Assembly (NCBI RefSeq): GCF_008329585.1 | Contig: NZ_NPKP01000007.1 | Location: 1 to 64,000, forward strand | Origin: Mycolicibacterium sp. P9-22 | Lineage (GTDB): Bacteria; Actinomycetota; Actinomycetes; Mycobacteriales; Mycobacteriaceae | Length of the DNA stretch: 64,000 nt | Direction: 5' to 3' | Part shown: one piece after another, positions 33,212 through 41,414 of the stretch | Layout: every line of letters begins with the position of its first letter | How positions within the stretch are numbered: the stretch's first letter is position 1 | Position numbers and translations under genes: made by a program | The notes under the pieces: model-generated | What the model was told of the DNA's origin: nothing | Databases searched by the model: none | The model's input: only the letters and a program-made list of their open reading frames with translations

Positions 33212-33757
33212 ATGTCGACACATGAGGAGCTCAGAGCGGCGCTGCGCACCGCGGCGTCCGCGCTCAAGGAGCACGGCCCGGGGTTCGCCCTGGCCGGCAG
33301 CTACGCGTTCTGGGTGGCCGGGGGCCCGGAGCCGGTCCACGATGTCGATTTCGTGGTCGCCGAAGCGGACACCGAGGCCGCCGCGACGACGCTGTGCAAG
33401 GCCGGCTTCAGGATCGAGCGTCCGCCCGAGGACTGGCTGTTCAAGGCGCACTCCGACGGTGTGCTCGTCGATGTGCTGCACCGGCTCAACGGAGTGCCGG
33501 TGACCGCGCAGACACTCGAATGCGCCCAGGAGCATGATGTGATCGCCATCCGGATGCCGGTGCTGCCGGTGACCTTCGTGCTCACCCAGAAGTTGCGGGC
33601 CTTGAACGAGCACTATTGCGATTTCACGTCACTGCTGCCTGCAGCCCGGGCGGTGCGCGAAAAAGTCGATTGGGACGCGGTCCGGCGTGACACCGCGGAC
33701 AACGATTACGCGGTGGCGTTCCTGACACTCGCCGACCGGCTGGGTATCAGTGGGTGA
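33212..33757 (+). CDS. Nucleotidyltransferase-fold protein
   Basis: 181 residues from ATG 33212, after GGAGGGG. It has FALAGSYAFWVAGG and HDVDFVV, the GS...DxD pattern of the DNA polymerase beta-like nucleotidyltransferase fold, then DVLHRLNG as a possible third acidic position. Such small stand-alone members include antitoxin-like MNT proteins and adenylyltransferases; no partner toxin (HEPN) gene is adjacent, so the role is open. Divergent from the EEP gene. Confidence 0.8.
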   Translation: MSTHEELRAALRTAASALKEHGPGFALAGSYAFWVAGGPEPVHDVDFVVAEADTEAAATTLCKAGFRIERPPEDWLFKAHSDGVLVDVLHRLNGVPVTAQTLECAQEHDVIAIRMPVLPVTFVLTQKLRALNEHYCDFTSLLPAARAVREKVDWDAVRRDTADNDYAVAFLTLADRLGISG

Positions 33758-33763
33758 CGTCGC

Positions 33764-34471
33764 TCAGGCGCTGGTGTCCCGGTGCGCGTCGGCCACCGGT
33801 TTGGACTCCGCCGACCCACGCTGGCGCAGGAAGATCGAGAGACCGACGATGGCGGCCACCGCGATGAACTCGCTCTGCCAGTTCTGCATCGACTCGAACC
33901 AGAACTGCGATGTGGTGATGTACTGCCACACCGACATCGTCGCCTCGCCGTGCTGGGTCTGTTCCTCGTTGTACGCCGCGGTGCCGCCCACCGCGTGCAA
34001 CGCCCACGATGCGAAGAAGAGCACGAAAAATGCCAGCGCCAAGGAATTCTCGTACAGCCGCAGCACCCAACCGCCCCGGCGCACCGGCCACGGGGTCGAG
34101 TCGGTGATGGTGGCCAGCCGTGGATCGTCATCCTGCGGGACCCGCTTGTTCATCGGTTTGGATTCCGAGGATCCCCGCTGATAGAGATAGGCCGTCAGCA
34201 CGACATACATGCCCATCTGCAGGAATTCGGATTCCCAGTTCTCGAACATCGCCTCGACGAAGGCGCCGGTCCGCAGGTAGTCCAGAATCGAGGCGGCCTG
34301 CGAAACACCATGGGTACGTTGCTCTTCCTGGTAGACCAGGGCGCCCGACACCACCATGCCGGCGAAGAAGACCGCGAAGAGCCCGAGGCAGGCCAACAGC
34401 AAGCCGTTGTCGCGCAGCGGGTGACGCGGCGCATTGGCACTACCCCGACCTTCTTCGGCCAGGACGCTCAT
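33764..34471 (-). CDS. DUF6766-like membrane protein with internal duplication
   Basis: 235 residues with two homologous halves. Each half has two membrane helices, then a loop (YQEEQRTHGVSQ and YNEEQTQHGEAT), a FENWESEFLQMG or MQNWQSEFIAVA motif, and the end LYQRGSSESKP or LRQRGSAESKP. Four helices in total. The conserved NWxSEF and QRGS(S/A)ESKP motifs occur once per half. It starts at ATG 34471, one nucleotide beyond the stop of the Rho-N-like gene, so the two are one operon under the SigF-like promoter at 34754. Function unknown. Confidence 0.85.
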   Translation of the reverse strand: MSVLAEEGRGSANAPRHPLRDNGLLLACLGLFAVFFAGMVVSGALVYQEEQRTHGVSQAASILDYLRTGAFVEAMFENWESEFLQMGMYVVLTAYLYQRGSSESKPMNKRVPQDDDPRLATITDSTPWPVRRGGWVLRLYENSLALAFFVLFFASWALHAVGGTAAYNEEQTQHGEATMSVWQYITTSQFWFESMQNWQSEFIAVAAIVGLSIFLRQRGSAESKPVADAHRDTSA

Positions 34472-34472
34472 G

Positions 34473-34730
34473 TCAGTGGTTACGCAGTTTGTTGACGAGC
34501 TTGTCCTTGGTCAGGCTGGAGTACCCGGTGATCCCGAGTTCCTTGGCGCGTTTCTTGAGGTCCGACACGTTCCAGTCCTCGTAGGACCCGGACTTGCCGC
34601 CCTTGCGCCCGACCGCGGACTTACCGCGTGCCGCGGCCGCGTTGGAGATGCGCGCCGCCTTCTCCTTGGACGCGCCGTCCTCCCGCAGGTCCTCGTACAT
34701 CTTCTCGTTCTTGATCGACGAATTCGGCAT
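34473..34730 (-). CDS. Small protein with Rho-N/HeH-like domain (DUF7218-like)
   Basis: 85 residues from ATG 34730, chosen for its 8-nt spacing from GGAGG over two nearby ATGs. The N-terminal part PNSSIKNEKMYEDLREDG and KEKAARISNAAAARGK resembles ChaB/KduI-type small stress proteins. The C-terminal 40 residues (DWNVSDLKKRAKELGITGY, LTKDKLVNKLRNH) form a helix-extended-loop-helix of the Rho N-terminal type, likely nucleic-acid binding. It probably acts in a stress response. Confidence 0.82.
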   Translation of the reverse strand: MPNSSIKNEKMYEDLREDGASKEKAARISNAAAARGKSAVGRKGGKSGSYEDWNVSDLKKRAKELGITGYSSLTKDKLVNKLRNH

Positions 34731-34753
34731 CGCCATCACCTCCGTGAGAACGA

Positions 34754-34779
34754 GTGCCCGGCCGGAGCCCCGTCGAAAC
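34754..34779 (-). promoter_or_regulatory. SigF-like promoter for the DUF7218-DUF6766 operon
   Basis: On the minus strand GTTT (34776-34779), 16 bp, GGGCAC (34754-34759), followed 17 nt later by GGAGG and the ATG at 34730. This is close to GTTT-N15-17-GGGTAT. Confidence 0.6.
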
Positions 34780-34783
34780 GCGG

Positions 34784-35800
34784 TCAGCCCCTGGCGACCC
34801 TTCGCACCAGGGTCCGGGTGGCCTTCTCGAGGGTGCAGGCGGCGGCCGTCGGGTCCTTCTGCCTGGCGGCGCGCCTGACGGCCCCCGCGATGGTGATTCC
34901 TCGCTGGTAGCCGGTGACCACCCGGGGGTCCACATAGGAGTTCCGCGCGACTGCGGGAGTGTTACCCAACTCCTCGGACACCTCTTTCATGACCGCCGCC
35001 ACGGCGCGTTTGGCTTTTCGCTCGGTGTCGGGCGGATCGGCGTCGGCGAACGCGGCCGCCGCCAACACGGTGCCGTGCCAGGTGCGCAGGTCCTTGACGC
35101 TGAACTCGTCGCCGACCAGTTCCTTGAACCGCGCGTTCAGGTCGGATGCATGAATGTCGACCCAATAGGAACCGTTGCGGCACACCAGTAATCGGTCGGT
35201 GCGCCCGTCGCGCCGCAGCAGCGCGCGCACCGCCCGCACGACTTCGGGATCCTCGACCTCCAGGGTGCGGCGGACCCCGCTCTTGGCGGGATAGTCGAAG
35301 GCCACCGCGCCGTTGCGCAGGCTGACGTGTTCGCATTGCAGGGTGGCGAGACCATAGGATTCGTGCTCCTCGGCGTACTGCTCACCACCCGCGCGGAAGT
35401 ACCCGCGGTCCAGAAGTTGCAGCGCCAAGGCGAGCACTCGCTCCCGCGAGAGCCCGCGACCGGCGAGATCCTCGGCGATGCGTTCCCGCCAGGCGGGCAA
35501 CCGGGTCGACAGCTCCAGCACTCGGTCGAACTTCTCCTCGGCCCGTTCCTCCTGCCAGGCCTGGTGATAGAGGTACTGCCGGCGGCCGGCAGCGTCGGTG
35601 CCGACGGCCTGAATGTGCCCGTTCGCGTACGGGCTGATCCACACCTTGCGCCAGGCCGGCGGGATCACGAGATCCTTGATGCGTGCCAGCGCGTCGGGAT
35701 CGTCGAGCCGTCGCCCATCGGGATCCCGGTAGGTGAAGCCCTTACCGCTGCGCCGGCGGGTGATGCCGGGGCCGCTCAGGTCGCTGCGCCGCAGCCGCAT
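34784..35800 (-). CDS. DNA topoisomerase IB (poxvirus/eukaryotic type)
   Basis: 338-residue type IB topoisomerase, which relaxes supercoils through a 3'-phosphotyrosyl intermediate. ATG 35800 is preferred (GGAGG 5 nt upstream) to the overlapping GTG 35806. N-terminal GKGFTYRDPDGRRL and IPPAWRKVWISP match the bacterial TopIB N-domain. The catalytic domain has KSGVRRTLEV, LRTWHGTVLAA and the active-site Tyr in RNSYVDPRVV. It is third in an overlapping unit with flavin and pyrimidine reductases, an unusual but repeatedly seen mycobacterial arrangement. Confidence 0.93.
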   Translation of the reverse strand: MRLRRSDLSGPGITRRRSGKGFTYRDPDGRRLDDPDALARIKDLVIPPAWRKVWISPYANGHIQAVGTDAAGRRQYLYHQAWQEERAEEKFDRVLELSTRLPAWRERIAEDLAGRGLSRERVLALALQLLDRGYFRAGGEQYAEEHESYGLATLQCEHVSLRNGAVAFDYPAKSGVRRTLEVEDPEVVRAVRALLRRDGRTDRLLVCRNGSYWVDIHASDLNARFKELVGDEFSVKDLRTWHGTVLAAAAFADADPPDTERKAKRAVAAVMKEVSEELGNTPAVARNSYVDPRVVTGYQRGITIAGAVRRAARQKDPTAAACTLEKATRTLVRRVARG

Positions 35801-35802
35801 GG

Positions 35803-36516
35803 TCACCTCCGGTATTTCAAGAACACGTAGTCCTGGTGCACGAGAACGTGGTCCAGTTGCATGCCGACCGGCACGGTCAATGGGGAAAGTCGGGCGCTGG
35901 CACGAACCGGTTGACTCGCAGCGAGTTTGGGCGCCAACGTCACGCAGATCTCATCGACCGCGCCGCACTCAACCAACTCGTCGAGTAGTGTCGGTCCACC
36001 TTCACACAGGATGCGAGGCATCCCGGCTGCGCCGAGCAGTTCCACGACACGCACCAGGTCCACTGCGTCGGTGCCGGCGGCGAATACCCGGGACAGCCGG
36101 TCGGCAGGTTCGTCGCGGGCCGGTGCGGCCCGCTCGGTGGTGATCAGGATCGGTGGCTGGTACGGGTCGCTGAACAGTCTGGCCGGCAGATTGCCGGTGC
36201 GGCTGACGACCGCGATCGGTGGTGGGTCGGGCCTGCCTTCGGCATGGCGCTCGGCCTGCTGGGCTTCGGTGAGCCGCACCGGACCGTAATTCTCGGCGCG
36301 CGCGGTCCCCGCGCCCACCAGCACCACATCGGCGAAGCCCCGTAGCGTCCGCAGCAGTTCCTGGTCCACGGGATTCGACAGCGGCCCGGCACGGCCCGCG
36401 AATGCGGCGGCACCGTCGGCGCTGAAGATCATGTTCGCGCGCACGCCATGTGGTGGTACGGCGTAGAACTGCGCGAGATCAGCGAGGCCACCCACCTCCG
36501 CGATTGTGGCGGTCAT
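35803..36516 (-). CDS. Pyrimidine reductase-like protein (RibD C-terminal domain)
   Basis: 237-residue RibD-C/dihydrofolate reductase-fold protein. VRANMIFSADGAAAFAGRAG and DVVLVGAGTARAENYGPVRL are the NADPH-binding and substrate motifs of the riboflavin-pathway reductase, and ILCEGGPTLLDELV is the conserved nucleotide-binding loop. It lacks the deaminase half of RibD, so it may reduce a related pyrimidine or serve another pathway. ATG 36516 overlaps the flavin reductase stop by 4 nt. Confidence 0.9.
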   Translation of the reverse strand: MTATIAEVGGLADLAQFYAVPPHGVRANMIFSADGAAAFAGRAGPLSNPVDQELLRTLRGFADVVLVGAGTARAENYGPVRLTEAQQAERHAEGRPDPPPIAVVSRTGNLPARLFSDPYQPPILITTERAAPARDEPADRLSRVFAAGTDAVDLVRVVELLGAAGMPRILCEGGPTLLDELVECGAVDEICVTLAPKLAASQPVRASARLSPLTVPVGMQLDHVLVHQDYVFLKYRR

Positions 36517-37010
36517 GCCGGCTTCCCCGGTGGCAGGTCACGCACGTCGGCGAAGGAGACCAGCCGCGGGTGTCCCTGCGGAGAGGCACCGGCCACGGGC
36601 TCCAGCAGGTACCCGACGTGATCTCCGAGGAGATGGCGTTCCAGGATCCGGCCGACGAACCAGGCCGCAGCGTCCTCAAGGATCGGTACCTGCTCGGGAC
36701 CGGGCCGCCACGCGCAGTGCGCGAACTTGTCGTACGAGTCGCCGGTGCGGCCTCCGAACAGCTTTGGGACATCCAGGTGTTCGCGATCGAACACGTGCAC
36801 TGCCAGGTGGGTGGCGTCCGCAGCCACCCGGAAGGTGCGGTTCCGCTTGGAGAGCCCGACCAGGAATCGCGGCGGATCGATACTCGTCTGGCTTGCGAAG
36901 CCGACGAGACAGCCCGATCGCGTGTCCTGCGCGCAGACGGTGACGACGAACATCGGATAGTCCAGTTCTGCGACCAAGTCCTCGAAAGCCGCGGTTTCCG
37001 GGGTGTTCAC
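36513..37010 (-). CDS. Flavin reductase-family (FMN-binding split barrel) protein
   Basis: 165 residues from GTG 37010. The pattern VVTVCAQDTRSGCLVGFASQTSIDPPRFLVGLSK is that of short-chain flavin reductases (HpaC/RutF-like), with HLAVHVFDREH as the second flavin segment. It reduces FMN/FAD or binds flavin and heads the reductase-topoisomerase unit. A GTTC-N15-GGGCAT sequence just upstream is a weak SigF-like match. Confidence 0.87.
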   Translation of the reverse strand: MNTPETAAFEDLVAELDYPMFVVTVCAQDTRSGCLVGFASQTSIDPPRFLVGLSKRNRTFRVAADATHLAVHVFDREHLDVPKLFGGRTGDSYDKFAHCAWRPGPEQVPILEDAAAWFVGRILERHLLGDHVGYLLEPVAGASPQGHPRLVSFADVRDLPPGKPA

Positions 37011-37030
37011 CCGGTATCTATGCCCCCTGG

Positions 37031-37867
37031 CTACGGATTCGAACCCGCCCTGGCCCGCTCCCGGATCGACGCGACGACGCCCCCGTCGTTGAGGATGTCG
37101 GTGCCGGTGAGATAGCCGGCTTTGTCGCTGACACAGAAGGCGAAGAGGTCGGCCATCTCCTCGGCCGTCCCCCAGCGCGGCACGGCGGCATCGGCGACCA
37201 GTGCCCCCGCCCCGCCCTGTTCCTCCAGCCGGCCCATCTCGGTGTCGACGGAGCCCGGTGACACCGAGACGATCCGCAGTCCGCGGCCGTTGAACCGCTC
37301 GGCCTGGGCGCTGCTGTACCACTTGACGAAGTTCTTGCTGATCGCATAGGCGATACCGGATCGCTGCTGCTCACCGGCGATATCGCAGGCCGCCGTGGTG
37401 GCGGCCAGGAAGGCGGCTTCATCGGAGAGCGCCAGCGGGAAGGCCGCAACCGGGATCAGTTCCTCGGGCAAGATGTGCGCCGCCATCGACGCGACGTTGA
37501 CGATGGCGCCGCCGCCCCCGACGCCGCTGTAGAACGCTTCGTTGACGTTGAGAGTGCCGATGGCGTTGGTGCGCATGACGTATTCGGCGTCACCCATGGC
37601 CGGGCTGACGCCGGCGGCGTGCACCACCGCCGCGATGGTGCCGAGTCCCGCGGCGGTCTCGAACATTTCGTCGACGGCCCGCCGGTCGGTGACATCGCAG
37701 TGAACCGCCGTGGCGCTGATGCCCTGGGCGCTCAGGGCCGCCGCCGCGGCTGCGAGTCGGTCTGCCCGGATATCGCACAGCACGACGGGGTGCTCGCGCC
37801 CGATCGTCTTCGCGGTGGCCACACCCATGCCGCCCGCGCCGCCGGTGATGATCGTCACTCGAGTCAT
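37031..37867 (-). CDS. SDR oxidoreductase, 3-alpha-hydroxysteroid dehydrogenase-like
   Basis: 278-residue SDR from ATG 37867. TIITGGAGGMGVATAK binds NAD(P); VHAAGVSPAMG replaces the usual NNAG. After the Ser (NVASMAA) comes an insert of roughly 45 residues before YAISK (Tyr/Lys), as in the Comamonas 3-alpha-HSD/carbonyl reductase group. The last residues GTDILNDGGVVAS are typical. Substrate probably a ketone or steroid-like alcohol (inference). It ends 20 nt before the flavin reductase start and may be co-transcribed with it. Confidence 0.88.
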   Translation of the reverse strand: MTRVTIITGGAGGMGVATAKTIGREHPVVLCDIRADRLAAAAAALSAQGISATAVHCDVTDRRAVDEMFETAAGLGTIAAVVHAAGVSPAMGDAEYVMRTNAIGTLNVNEAFYSGVGGGGAIVNVASMAAHILPEELIPVAAFPLALSDEAAFLAATTAACDIAGEQQRSGIAYAISKNFVKWYSSAQAERFNGRGLRIVSVSPGSVDTEMGRLEEQGGAGALVADAAVPRWGTAEEMADLFAFCVSDKAGYLTGTDILNDGGVVASIRERARAGSNP

Positions 37868-37987
37868 CTTCGGACCGTATCCGACGACCGGGCTGACCTT
37901 GTGGTCGGCACCCACCGGACGATCTTCGGTCGGCCTCCGAGCACCACGGTTGCCGTCGAACTTTCGCGTGCGCACACGAGCTGGAGT

Positions 37988-38018
37988 GAGTACAGTGAAG
38001 GTCGGTTCAGCAGCAGCC
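37988..38018 (+). promoter_or_regulatory. Conserved element upstream of STAS gene 1
   Basis: A 31-bp stretch beginning GAGTACAGTGAAGG and containing GGTTCAGCAGCAGCC is 26/31 identical to the stretch at 47958-47988, upstream of the other STAS gene. TACAGT inside it could be a -10 (TAnnnT). It lies 30 bp before ATG 38049, so it may be a shared promoter plus 5' leader. Confidence 0.6.
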
Positions 38019-38048
38019 ATCCACAGGTCCGAGCAGGTGGGGGGCTAG

Positions 38049-38432
38049 ATGACAAACATTCACATGGAATCGATCCAGCCGATACGGGCGCGGCGCAGAC
38101 CGACGGCGGGGCGGTGTTCAGCAGCGCGCCCCGGTCTCGAAATGTCCACGCAGTGGCCAGCTTTCGACGTTGCACTGGTGTCAGTGGAGGGTGAGATCGA
38201 TGCGGCCAGCGGTGCCGATCTACTCGACTACGCATTGAGCAAGGCGCTTCTGTGCCGGCTGCTGATCCTCAATCTGGAACGGGTCCGATTCCTGTCCTGC
38301 AGCGGTTACCGCACGATCAGGACGCTCGAGCGTCGGTGCGCGATGGCAGACGTCGAGCTGAGCGTGTTGTACGGATCGAGCGCGACCCGGGTACTGCAGA
38401 TCTGCGACACAGCCCACCAGCGCGCATCCTGA
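38049..38432 (+). CDS. STAS-domain protein 1 (anti-sigma factor antagonist-like)
   Basis: 127 residues. A basic N-terminal tail of about 35 residues precedes a STAS domain: VALVSVEGEIDAASGADLLDYA, LLILNLERVRFLSCSGYRTI. The Ser before Gly (S85) occupies the site phosphorylated in SpoIIAA-type antagonists. Such proteins bind an anti-sigma factor and free a sigma factor such as SigF. Start ATG 38049 is preceded by GGTGGGGGG; an internal ATG at 38142 lacks an RBS. Paralogue at 48018. Confidence 0.82.
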   Translation: MTNIHMESIQPIRARRRPTAGRCSAARPGLEMSTQWPAFDVALVSVEGEIDAASGADLLDYALSKALLCRLLILNLERVRFLSCSGYRTIRTLERRCAMADVELSVLYGSSATRVLQICDTAHQRAS

Positions 38433-38450
38433 AACAGGTTGCCCAGCAAG

Positions 38451-39131
38451 TTATCCCGCGGCGTCGCGCAGGATGTCCCGGAGCCGCTCGGCGGGATCGC
38501 CCGCACCGGGGTTGAGGCGACGCTGCTGTTCGAGTGACGGAGCGCTGCCCGGCGCCGGCACGGCGGGCACCGAACCCACCGGCGGTGCCGCCGGCGGGGG
38601 CGGCGGCGGTGCAGCCACCCCGGCGATCTTGGCGTCCAGCCGGACCAGCGTATCCGCGCGGACGGCCCGGCGTTCCTCATCGGTGTCGGTGTTCCCGGCG
38701 AAGCAGCCCTGCGGGGCCTGCTCGACGACCTGCTTGGCGGCCAGATATTGCTCGACGGCTTGCCGCGGTTGGAAGCTGGCCGCCGCATTGTCACCGAGTG
38801 ATTCCCGGACGAGTGCGAGGTTGACCCGCGCCGGGCATGATTTCGCATGCTCGGTGCCGGCCAGCGCGAGTGAGAACTCGCGGTCGGCATCGTCGAACCG
38901 CTTCTCCAGCGCTGCCAGCACGCCGGCCGCGAAATGAGCCTTGGCGGGTTCGATGATGTTGAGGGTCCGCAGCGTGCCGACATCGTCGGACAACGCCGTG
39001 ACATCGGAATCGGCGAAGTTCGACACCGCAGCGTTCCCCGCGATCACCGTCGATATCAGCTTGGCCGCGAGCAGCAACACCACCAGCACCACCGGCAGCG
39101 AGTACACCAGCAGTTTGCGCCGCAAGGTCAT
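38451..39131 (-). CDS. MoxR-operon TPR-like membrane protein
   Basis: 226 residues. One N-terminal membrane helix (LLVYSLPVVLVVLLLAAKLI) is followed by a helical, TPR-like region (residues ~55-160: AHFAAGVLAALEKRFDDADREF) and a Pro-rich tail with APPPPPPAAPPVG. Probably an extracytoplasmic scaffold. Last gene of the six-gene MoxR operon; its ATG overlaps the upstream VWA gene by 4 nt. The TPR/VWA combination resembles the BatB/BatC/BatE pattern. Confidence 0.82.
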   Translation of the reverse strand: MTLRRKLLVYSLPVVLVVLLLAAKLISTVIAGNAAVSNFADSDVTALSDDVGTLRTLNIIEPAKAHFAAGVLAALEKRFDDADREFSLALAGTEHAKSCPARVNLALVRESLGDNAAASFQPRQAVEQYLAAKQVVEQAPQGCFAGNTDTDEERRAVRADTLVRLDAKIAGVAAPPPPPPAAPPVGSVPAVPAPGSAPSLEQQRRLNPGAGDPAERLRDILRDAAG

Positions 39132-40003
39132 CGGCCCACCTCGATCCGGTCGAGGCGGGTCCGGCGCAGATACCGCAGCGCGTGGTACAGCTCGAAGAGG
39201 ACAACCAGCCCCGCCACACCGGCGAGAACCCAGTACAGCTCAAAACCCGATGTTGCTGCGCCGGCGTGATCCGGTTGTGGTTCCTGGCTGTCCTCGGGGG
39301 CGGCTTCCTCCGGTGCCGCGTCCTGTCCGCCCGATACGTACGGCACCCCGATCTGGTCGGCGACCGCCCTCAGCCGCGCCTCGGCCGCGTCCCCGTAGCC
39401 GAAGACCGCACCGCCGTCCACAGCGCCTTCCGGCAGCCGGAATTCGCGCTGCGGAGCTGTCGACTCCGGTGCGCCGGCACCGAAGTAGTAGACGAGGTTG
39501 CGGGCCTGCGGGTACTGCTGCGAGGCACTGATGAGCTGATAACGCAGCACATTGCCGGCCGCACCGACGTTGGTGATGTCATCGGCGGTCCGGGCGTAGG
39601 GCGTGGCGGCATCGAGGGTGGGCCGCAGGCTCCAGGAATCCGCCGACAAAGGCCAGTCCAGCGACGGCCGCGCGGCGAAGGTGATCAGGGCGAAACGGGC
39701 GTCGGGATGGCGGTCGAGGACGACGTCGATATCGGCGCGTGCCTGGGTGCCGGCGACCGCCATATCAGCCGAACGGTCCACGATGAGGAAGATGTTCGGC
39801 TGCCGTTCGCCGGCGATGCCGGTCACCGCGGGCTCGCTGCCCCCGAAGACCGGCCGGGCCGCGGCGACCAGCAGCAGGATCGCCGCGATGACTAGTCCGT
39901 ACGACGCCGCCGCACCGCTGCGCCGGCGCAGCAGCACCACGGCGAGGATCAGTGCGCCCACCACGCCGAGCAGCAGCGGCGGCAGCGCCGGTTGCAGGGT
40001 CAT
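39128..40003 (-). CDS. VWA-domain membrane protein (MoxR operon)
   Basis: 291 residues. Two N-terminal helices, then a VWA domain (residues ~70-215) starting NIFLIVDRSADMAVAG. MIDAS here is DxSxD, with the second Ser replaced by Asp, so metal binding may be altered. A C-terminal helix (YWVLAGVAGLVVLFELYHAL) and a basic tail follow. BatA/BatB-like proteins act with MoxR on cell-envelope targets. It overlaps both neighbours by 4 nt. Confidence 0.87.
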   Translation of the reverse strand: MTLQPALPPLLLGVVGALILAVVLLRRRSGAAASYGLVIAAILLLVAAARPVFGGSEPAVTGIAGERQPNIFLIVDRSADMAVAGTQARADIDVVLDRHPDARFALITFAARPSLDWPLSADSWSLRPTLDAATPYARTADDITNVGAAGNVLRYQLISASQQYPQARNLVYYFGAGAPESTAPQREFRLPEGAVDGGAVFGYGDAAEARLRAVADQIGVPYVSGGQDAAPEEAAPEDSQEPQPDHAGAATSGFELYWVLAGVAGLVVLFELYHALRYLRRTRLDRIEVGR

Positions 40004-40941
40004 CGGCGCACCACCAGTGGCCAGGCCAGCATGGCGATGACGGCACCGAGCCCGGCCAGCAGCAACAGCTCCGGGGTTTCGGCCGCCGGGGACGTCGCCT
40101 GCTCGGTGTCACGCCGGGGCTGCGGCGGGTGGTCTCGGATATCGCGGAGGTAGGCGGCGATATCGCCACCGGCGGGGTGCACTCGGCCCCCGGTCAAGCG
40201 GGCCAGGTCGGCGGGAAAGCTCTGCTCGTCGGTGATGGCGTTGATCTGGACGTCCGCGTCGGCGGCCAGGTCGCGCACCCGCTGCGCGGTGAACAGTGCA
40301 GGTCGGTCACCGCCGCCCAGGGCTCCGTCACCCACATAGATCAGCGAGCGGCGCTGCGCGGTGGCGGTGCCGAATTCGGGGAAGCCGGTCAGGCACATCG
40401 CCAGCACGTCCTCGACACCGGCTTCATAGTCGGTGTAGGCGACCGGTGCCACCAGCGCTTCGGACGCCAGTCTGGCGAACCGTCCCGCGGCGTACTCGTG
40501 ATCTCTGGTCAGCGGCACCAGCCTGCGGTTCGCCGACGTCAGGCCGATGCGCTCGGTGCCGAATCCGCGCACCGTTTCGGCGAAGTAGCGCAGCGTGCCG
40601 CCCACCGTCGGGTCGGTCGCCGGGCCGCCGGCACACACCATGATGTCCTCCGGTTGTTCGGCGGCGGTGTCGCGCTGCGGTGCCGGCAGACCGGTCGGCC
40701 TGCCGGCTGCGAATGCCGTCGCGGCGAAAGCCAGGACCAGCAGCGCCACCGCCGCGCCCGCGGTGATGGTGTGCAGGCGCGCGGCTCGGACGTACTCGGG
40801 CAGGCCGGTCAAGCGGCGGGTGTTGGCCAGCGCCCGGAGCTGCTCGGGGTGATCGCGCCGGGGCGCCAGCAATGCTGTGGCGATGCAGGCGGCCAGTGCA
40901 ACGCAGCCGATGATCGGCACACCCCACCAGATCACGTCCAT
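40000..40941 (-). CDS. Degenerate VWA-like membrane protein (MoxR operon)
   Basis: 313 residues. N-terminal helix (VIWWGVPIIGCVALAACIATALLA), a second helix near residue 60-80, then a VWA-shaped domain that begins IMVCAGGPATDP: the DxSxS MIDAS motif is missing. Later segments RSLIYVGDGALGGGD and LLLLAGLGAVIAMLAWPLVV (C-terminal helix) are as expected for the BatA-like layout. It may be a structural partner of the VWA protein at 39128. Its ends overlap neighbours by 4 and 10 nt. Confidence 0.82.
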   Translation of the reverse strand: MDVIWWGVPIIGCVALAACIATALLAPRRDHPEQLRALANTRRLTGLPEYVRAARLHTITAGAAVALLVLAFAATAFAAGRPTGLPAPQRDTAAEQPEDIMVCAGGPATDPTVGGTLRYFAETVRGFGTERIGLTSANRRLVPLTRDHEYAAGRFARLASEALVAPVAYTDYEAGVEDVLAMCLTGFPEFGTATAQRRSLIYVGDGALGGGDRPALFTAQRVRDLAADADVQINAITDEQSFPADLARLTGGRVHPAGGDIAAYLRDIRDHPPQPRRDTEQATSPAAETPELLLLAGLGAVIAMLAWPLVVRR

Positions 40942-41414
40942 TGCCGCACCAGTTCCTCGGCGGCACGCGCGGTGGCCTCGATATCGATTGTCGAGGCGGT
41001 GTTGAACTGCACGTCCTCCAGATCGGCGAGCACGGTGGCCGCCGGGGCCAGCACTCCCCCGGACACCGTGACGATATCCGGAACCTGCACATATTCGGCC
41101 GGTAGCCCGGTGGCGTCACGCAGAAAACGGCGAACCTCCTCGCCGAGCGCCGCGCCGGCGCCGGCGGCGGTCAGTTCGCCTGCGCGGTAACGGTTCTGGA
41201 TTGCATCGATGGCCCGCAGCGCTCGCCGCCTCTGCAGGGCGATGCGGGCCGACCCGACCAATGACGGCTCGCTGCGCCGCCGCCCGGGTGCGGTCCACCA
41301 GAACACCGCGCCGTACCACAGCAGCACACACGTGATCAGCCCCGCCGCCAGCCACAACCAGACCGACGAATACGGCGTCGGCCCGATCAGGTAACCGAGC
41401 AGGTCATCCGGCAC
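40932..41414 (-). CDS. MoxR-operon hypothetical membrane protein
   Basis: 160 residues with one N-terminal helix (YSSVWLWLAAGLITCVLLWYGAVFW, residues ~15-40) and a cytoplasmic domain rich in Arg and Ala with EEVRRFLRDATGLPAEYV, as in DUF4381-type proteins found next to moxR and DUF58 genes. It overlaps the DUF58 gene by 11 nt and the following gene by 10 nt. Function unknown; likely a component of the MoxR envelope system. Confidence 0.82.
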   Translation of the reverse strand: MPDDLLGYLIGPTPYSSVWLWLAAGLITCVLLWYGAVFWWTAPGRRRSEPSLVGSARIALQRRRALRAIDAIQNRYRAGELTAAGAGAALGEEVRRFLRDATGLPAEYVQVPDIVTVSGGVLAPAATVLADLEDVQFNTASTIDIEATARAAEELVRQWT

